From Desulfobacterales bacterium (GTDB lineage: Bacteria; Desulfobacterota; Desulfobacteria; Desulfobacterales; JAFDCJ01), in assembly GCA_020345785.1 (NCBI GenBank), contig CP070771.1, positions 1,318,806 through 1,325,214 of the forward strand: a DNA stretch of 6,409 bases, written 5' to 3'. The position numbers and the translations under genes were made by a program. Below are positions 4,023 through 6,409 of the stretch, in pieces (the stretch's first letter is position 1; each line of letters begins with the position of its first letter). The notes under the pieces are model-generated. The model worked only from the letters and a program-made list of their open reading frames with translations, was not told the DNA's origin and made no database searches.

Positions 4023-5477
4023 AATTTCCAAAACAACCTTCTCAAGCACCAGTCTGGGGTTCTGACCACCGGATTTGAGCTGTGTATCGGCAGTGTTCAG
4101 CGTCTCAAAGGCGTTGATGAGTTCTTCTTTGGAAAATCGCTCCGACTTTTTCAGCAGGAGGTAAATCGGGTACGGGTTGTTCGGATTTTTGGCAATCAGC
4201 AGGTCGGTACCTGCTTTGGCTTTCTTTTTTTTTGTTTTTTTTGCCGCAGATGGCGTTGCTTGCGGTGCATCGTCCATGTCCAGCATGGCTTGCCAGCCGT
4301 TAAGATGGTCCAACAGATCACGGTCGTATTCGGCGATCGCCGGCATCACTCGTTTTTGAAAGTAATCGTAGGGGCAGGCGGCCTGCCATTCACGGCCATA
4401 GGGACTTTCGACGAAATCTTTGACCAAAAGCAGTTTTCTGACCTGGTTGATCAGTGCCGCAAAAACCTGGAGCGAGTGGACTCCGGAGGACAGGACCGAA
4501 TCCAGAAAAAAAAGGGCCGATTCCGATTGACGGTCCGCCAGCGCATTGGTCAATTCATAGATGGGGTCAACTTTTGTGCGCTGCAGAACCGATTCGACAT
4601 CCGCTATCGAAATTGCCGAACGATTGCCAACATAGCTTATCAACTTTTCCAGATTGCCGGCGAAGGTGCGCAGATCAAAGCCGGTCAATTCATACAGGGC
4701 CATGAAGGCCGCCCGGTCCATGGTTTTGCCGCCCGCTTCGAGCATTGCATTCATCTTCTCAAGCAGAACCGATTCCTGGACGATCCGGTCGGCCCGGCGG
4801 TCGCCTTTGGGCACCGAACAGTCAATGACCACCCCCGTGCCGTTCAGGGTCTTAAACAGGGTGCGCCGTTTATCCACGATATCCGTGGTGATAATCAGGT
4901 GGTTATTTTGGGGAAAACCCTTCTCGATCGCCAGCTGCAGGGTCTGATCGTCATCGCCGGCAGCGGAAACCGACAGGTTGTGTTCCCGGCAATAGGCAAT
5001 CAGCTCGTCCAGCCATTCGTCATCCGCTGCCAGCGCAGCGCTCGGACCGAGGCTCTTTTCCCGGCTGGTTTTGCCGATGTCTTCATAGCTAAGATTTAAT
5101 AGACCCATCAGACGCCGCAAGTGTCCGGCTGCCTTTTGCATATCATCATCATATGCTTTTTTGGCATTTTCGAGCAATCGATCTTTGTCCTGTCCGGCAT
5201 AAAAGATCCTGGAGTCCCGCAGTGCAATAACTTTGGTACCGGGTATCAGTGAATAGGTGTTGACCTGAGCGATGACCGCGTGAATATTTTCATGGGTCCC
5301 GTCCATGGGTTCATAATTGACATTGCGCTGTGACGCCGGAAGCAGGGCATCTAACAACGCGTCGAAAGCGGTCTTAACCAGCATCTCTTCCCCGAAAATC
5401 AGGTAAACGGGGGCAAAGGGCCTATCGCCTCGCTCATTTAAATACTTTTCCAAATCTTTGTAGCTGATGGTGGGCAT
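3990..5477 (-). CDS. holA: DNA polymerase III delta subunit
   Basis: Clamp-loader subunit that opens the beta sliding clamp and works with DnaX and HolB at the replication fork. It is recognised by the N-terminal PVYLIFGEEMLV (23-34, the degenerate nucleotide-site region typical of delta), VIALRDSRIF (83-92), HLIITTDIVDKR (193-204), the long KMNAMLEAGGKTMDRAAFMAL helical part, and ELTNALADR (308-316). Length is 495 residues against about 340 usual. The excess is mainly an insertion of roughly 90 residues at 95-190 and a charged linker (about 400-435, with KKTKKKK at 413-419) in the C-terminal domain. The lysine codons form A8-C-A9 on the coding strand with a downstream hairpin. No Shine-Dalgarno precedes ATG 5477, where a heptamer array begins eight bases upstream; the start is chosen from the family's N-terminus. 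The last ten residues are encoded by repeat DNA. Confidence 0.9.
   Translation of the reverse strand: MPTISYKDLEKYLNERGDRPFAPVYLIFGEEMLVKTAFDALLDALLPASQRNVNYEPMDGTHENIHAVIAQVNTYSLIPGTKVIALRDSRIFYAGQDKDRLLENAKKAYDDDMQKAAGHLRRLMGLLNLSYEDIGKTSREKSLGPSAALAADDEWLDELIAYCREHNLSVSAAGDDDQTLQLAIEKGFPQNNHLIITTDIVDKRRTLFKTLNGTGVVIDCSVPKGDRRADRIVQESVLLEKMNAMLEAGGKTMDRAAFMALYELTGFDLRTFAGNLEKLISYVGNRSAISIADVESVLQRTKVDPIYELTNALADRQSESALFFLDSVLSSGVHSLQVFAALINQVRKLLLVKDFVESPYGREWQAACPYDYFQKRVMPAIAEYDRDLLDHLNGWQAMLDMDDAPQATPSAAKKTKKKKAKAGTDLLIAKNPNNPYPIYLLLKKSERFSKEELINAFETLNTADTQLKSGGQNPRLVLEKVVLEICKVQGARRKA
4198..4230 (-). promoter_or_regulatory. candidate programmed -1 frameshift signal in holA
   Basis: On the coding strand the slippery heptamer A AAA AAG (4224-4230) sits in the frame required for tandem -1 slippage, with codons Lys417 and Lys418. 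After an 8-base spacer comes a perfect 7-bp stem AGCAGGT/ACCTGCT (4209-4215 and 4198-4204) with a 4-base loop. This is the same heptamer and general layout as the E. coli dnaX frameshift site. A -1 shift adds 39 residues before TGA at 4105-4107, giving a product of about 457 residues lacking the normal C-terminal clamp-loader collar part. No upstream stimulatory Shine-Dalgarno is visible. The A9 run could also cause transcriptional slippage. Function is inferred, not shown. Confidence 0.4.
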
Positions 5478-5484
5478 TGTATTT

Positions 5485-5533
5485 GTCGGTTGTCTGCTGT
5501 CCGTTGTCAGTTGTCCGTTGTCTGTCGGGTGTC
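5485..5533. repeat. heptamer tandem array, GTCNGTT family, abutting the holA start
   Basis: Seven in-phase units: GTCGGTT, GTCTGCT, GTCCGTT, GTCAGTT, GTCCGTT, GTCTGTC, GGGTGTC. It begins eight bases from the holA start codon and occupies the position where a ribosome binding site would be expected. Bases 5483-5513 are an inverted copy, 26 of 31, of 5653-5683. Confidence 0.85.
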
Positions 5534-5647
5534 GTGTGCTATGAAAAGGAAATAGGCGATCTACTTACAAGATTTTTCGTCGTTATAGTTTCCGGCAAGT
5601 AGGGCTCTTTGAGATTCTCTGCAAATTTAATCAAAAATATCTTTTAC
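5534..5647. other. unique spacer between inverted heptamer arrays
   Basis: An AT-rich stretch with no ORF and no recognisable RNA. It holds TATAAC on the minus strand near 5580-5590 without a -35 partner and a small palindromic stretch (GAGAATCTC, minus strand, near 5609-5620). It would be the loop of a large stem if the flanking arrays pair. It may contain the holA promoter, which I could not identify. Confidence 0.3.
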
Positions 5648-5682
5648 AACAGCAACTGACCACGGACAATTGACCACCGACA
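5648..5682. repeat. heptamer tandem array, inverted GTCNGTT family
   Basis: Five in-phase units: AACAGCA, ACTGACC, ACGGACA, ATTGACC, ACCGACA. Read on the minus strand these are TGTCGGT, GGTCAAT, TGTCCGT, GGTCAGT, TGCTGTT, i.e. the same word as the array at 5485-5533 in opposite orientation. Confidence 0.8.
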
Positions 5683-5719
5683 ACTAGTTTATTTGCGCGA
5701 TGGATGGGACAGCAACCAC

Positions 5720-5731
5720 TATTCCGGAATA
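5720..5731. other. 12-bp perfect palindrome downstream of lspA
   Basis: TATTCCGGAATA is a perfect inverted repeat 24 bases past the lspA stop. On the minus strand CTGGAAT (next to the stop) can also pair with ATTCCGG to form a 7-bp stem with one G-U. No T tract follows, so a standard intrinsic terminator is not supported; it might be an operator. Confidence 0.35.
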
Positions 5732-5754
5732 AATAAACCCCGATTCCAGCTCAA

Positions 5755-6240
5755 TTACTCCGGCATTTTCTTAAATATCAGATGGTATATGAAAATAAAA
5801 ATACCCACGGTAATCGCGCTGTCGGCGATGTTAAAGGCCGGCCAGTGATATTTGCCGATGTAAAAATCCAGGAAGTCAACCACCGTTCCATAGCGAACTC
5901 TGTCAATCAGGTTGCCGATGGCGCCTCCGAATATCAGGGCAAAGCCGGTTGCGAGAAATTTATGGGTCTGAGGTGTCTTGTAGTAAAAGTAGAAAATCAA
6001 TCCCACGGCCATCGAAGAAATAAAAAGAAAAACAATGGTGCGTGCAACCACACTCATATTGGCCATAAGGCCGAAGGCCCCGCCCGGATTGAGTATGTGG
6101 GTGATATCAAACACACCGGGAATAACCGGAACGCTATGGTGCAGCGGCAGGTAACTTAGAATGAGCGCCTTTGAAATCTGGTCGGCCACCACGATCGATC
6201 CGGCCATGATTGCCAGCCTGGTATATTTGTTTTGAAGCAT
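5755..6240 (-). CDS. lspA: lipoprotein signal peptidase (signal peptidase II)
   Basis: Inner-membrane aspartyl protease that removes the signal peptide from prolipoproteins after lipid attachment to the lipobox Cys. The protein is 161 residues, the normal size, with about four membrane helices (roughly 7-23, 63-82, 92-110, 140-156). Family motifs are all present: DQISK (20-24), NPGGAFG (51-57), GGAIGNLIDR (105-114), VVDFLDFY (120-127) and WPAFNIADS (133-141). The catalytic Asp pair is Asp113 and Asp140. I chose ATG 6240 because it gives the standard N-terminus MLQNKYTRLAI. A longer frame reaches 6369, but it overlaps the end of ileS by about 100 bases and its extra 43 residues are an alternative-frame reading of ileS. 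No clear Shine-Dalgarno is seen; the gene sits 31 bases after ileS, so coupling or readthrough is likely. Confidence 0.96.
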   Translation of the reverse strand: MLQNKYTRLAIMAGSIVVADQISKALILSYLPLHHSVPVIPGVFDITHILNPGGAFGLMANMSVVARTIVFLFISSMAVGLIFYFYYKTPQTHKFLATGFALIFGGAIGNLIDRVRYGTVVDFLDFYIGKYHWPAFNIADSAITVGIFIFIYHLIFKKMPE

Positions 6241-6271
6241 ATGAAACGGCCAATTATTTAAAGAATCTGCA

Positions 6272-6409
6272 CTAACTGATTTGTGCCAGCGCATCCTTAC
6301 AGCGACCGCAGATTGTCGGCTGCTCGCTATACGTTCCAACCGCGGTATCATGCACCCAGCAGCGTTCACATTTTTCGCCCGGCGCCGGCTCGACCTTAAT
6401 CAGCAGCCC
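6272..6409 (-). CDS. ileS: isoleucyl-tRNA synthetase, C-terminal fragment (cut by window edge)
   Basis: The last 45 residues of a gene entering from the right edge, ending in TAG at 6272-6274. The frame reads [20 protein letters not shown], then DTAVGTY and ends [15 protein letters not shown]. Two CxxC knuckles, CERC and CGRC, 17 residues apart form the zinc-binding C-terminal domain found in bacterial IleS, which charges tRNA-Ile with isoleucine. It directly precedes lspA, the widely conserved ileS-lspA order, which supports both calls. The gene is incomplete only because of the window boundary. Confidence 0.93.
   Translation of the reverse strand, partial: GLLIKVEPAPGEKCERCWVHDTAVGTYSEQPTICGRCKDALAQIS

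Noticed and set aside
3853..4065. 70-codon + strand frame over the repeat gap
   Set aside because: Its product is a translation of heptamer repeats (LSYAL, LRYAL, SYALRRA), with no ribosome binding site, and it overlaps the holA end.
4260..5099. 279-codon open frame on the + strand
   Set aside because: It lies wholly antisense to holA, whose frame shows clear clamp-loader motifs; the translated product has no family features and looks like an antisense shadow.
6241..6369. N-terminal extension of LspA to an upstream ATG
   Set aside because: The extra 43 residues are an alternative-frame reading of the ileS C-terminus and untranslated spacer. Family length and N-terminus fit ATG 6240.

Overview
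The window looks like chromosomal DNA of an anaerobic Desulfobacterota (deltaproteobacterial, Desulfobacterales-like) bacterium. This is an inference from protein character (a glutaryl-CoA-dehydrogenase-like enzyme lacking the usual decarboxylation residues, an unusually long HolA, small Cys-rich and helical proteins with strong Shine-Dalgarno sites), from moderate GC content, and from intergenic DNA packed with degenerate short repeats. No rRNA, tRNA, transposase or CRISPR array was seen.

Layout, left to right. 1-128: heptamer repeats running up to the stop codon of an acyl-CoA dehydrogenase. 128-1294 (-): glutaryl-CoA-dehydrogenase-type enzyme, with a near-consensus sigma70 promoter (TTGACA-N17-TATAAA) upstream and a possible 48-residue leader ORF between promoter and gene. 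1467-1667: divergent intergenic region. 1668-2627 (+): aldo/keto reductase of the AKR11/IolS type. 2624-2887 (-): 87-residue Cys-rich protein sharing a CTAG double stop with the reductase. 3030-3227 (+) and 3431-3640 (-): two small helical proteins facing each other, each followed directly by a G-rich heptamer array. 3641-3989: a repeat-filled gap of about 350 bases. 3990-5477 (-): holA, DNA polymerase III delta subunit, with two insertions and a dnaX-like frameshift signature. 5478-5754: gap with an inverted pair of heptamer arrays. 5755-6240 (-): lspA, signal peptidase II. 6272-6409 (-): the C-terminal end of ileS.

ileS and lspA form the classic conserved pair (31-base gap). holA follows on the same strand after a repeat-filled gap and may or may not be cotranscribed. 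The dehydrogenase and the reductase are divergent and could share a control region, but nothing shows that they act in one pathway.

The two most unusual features are these. (1) Several word families of degenerate 7-base (in one case 8-base) tandem repeats fill almost every noncoding gap. They abut start or stop codons, occur in inverted pairs, and in one place run into the coding end of holA. (2) holA carries A AAA AAG, the dnaX slippery heptamer, in the correct frame, followed after 8 bases by a perfect 7-bp stem-loop. This suggests a possible programmed -1 frameshift in the clamp-loader delta gene. A third point is that the glutaryl-CoA-dehydrogenase-like enzyme keeps the substrate-binding Arg and catalytic Glu but has lost both residues associated with decarboxylation.
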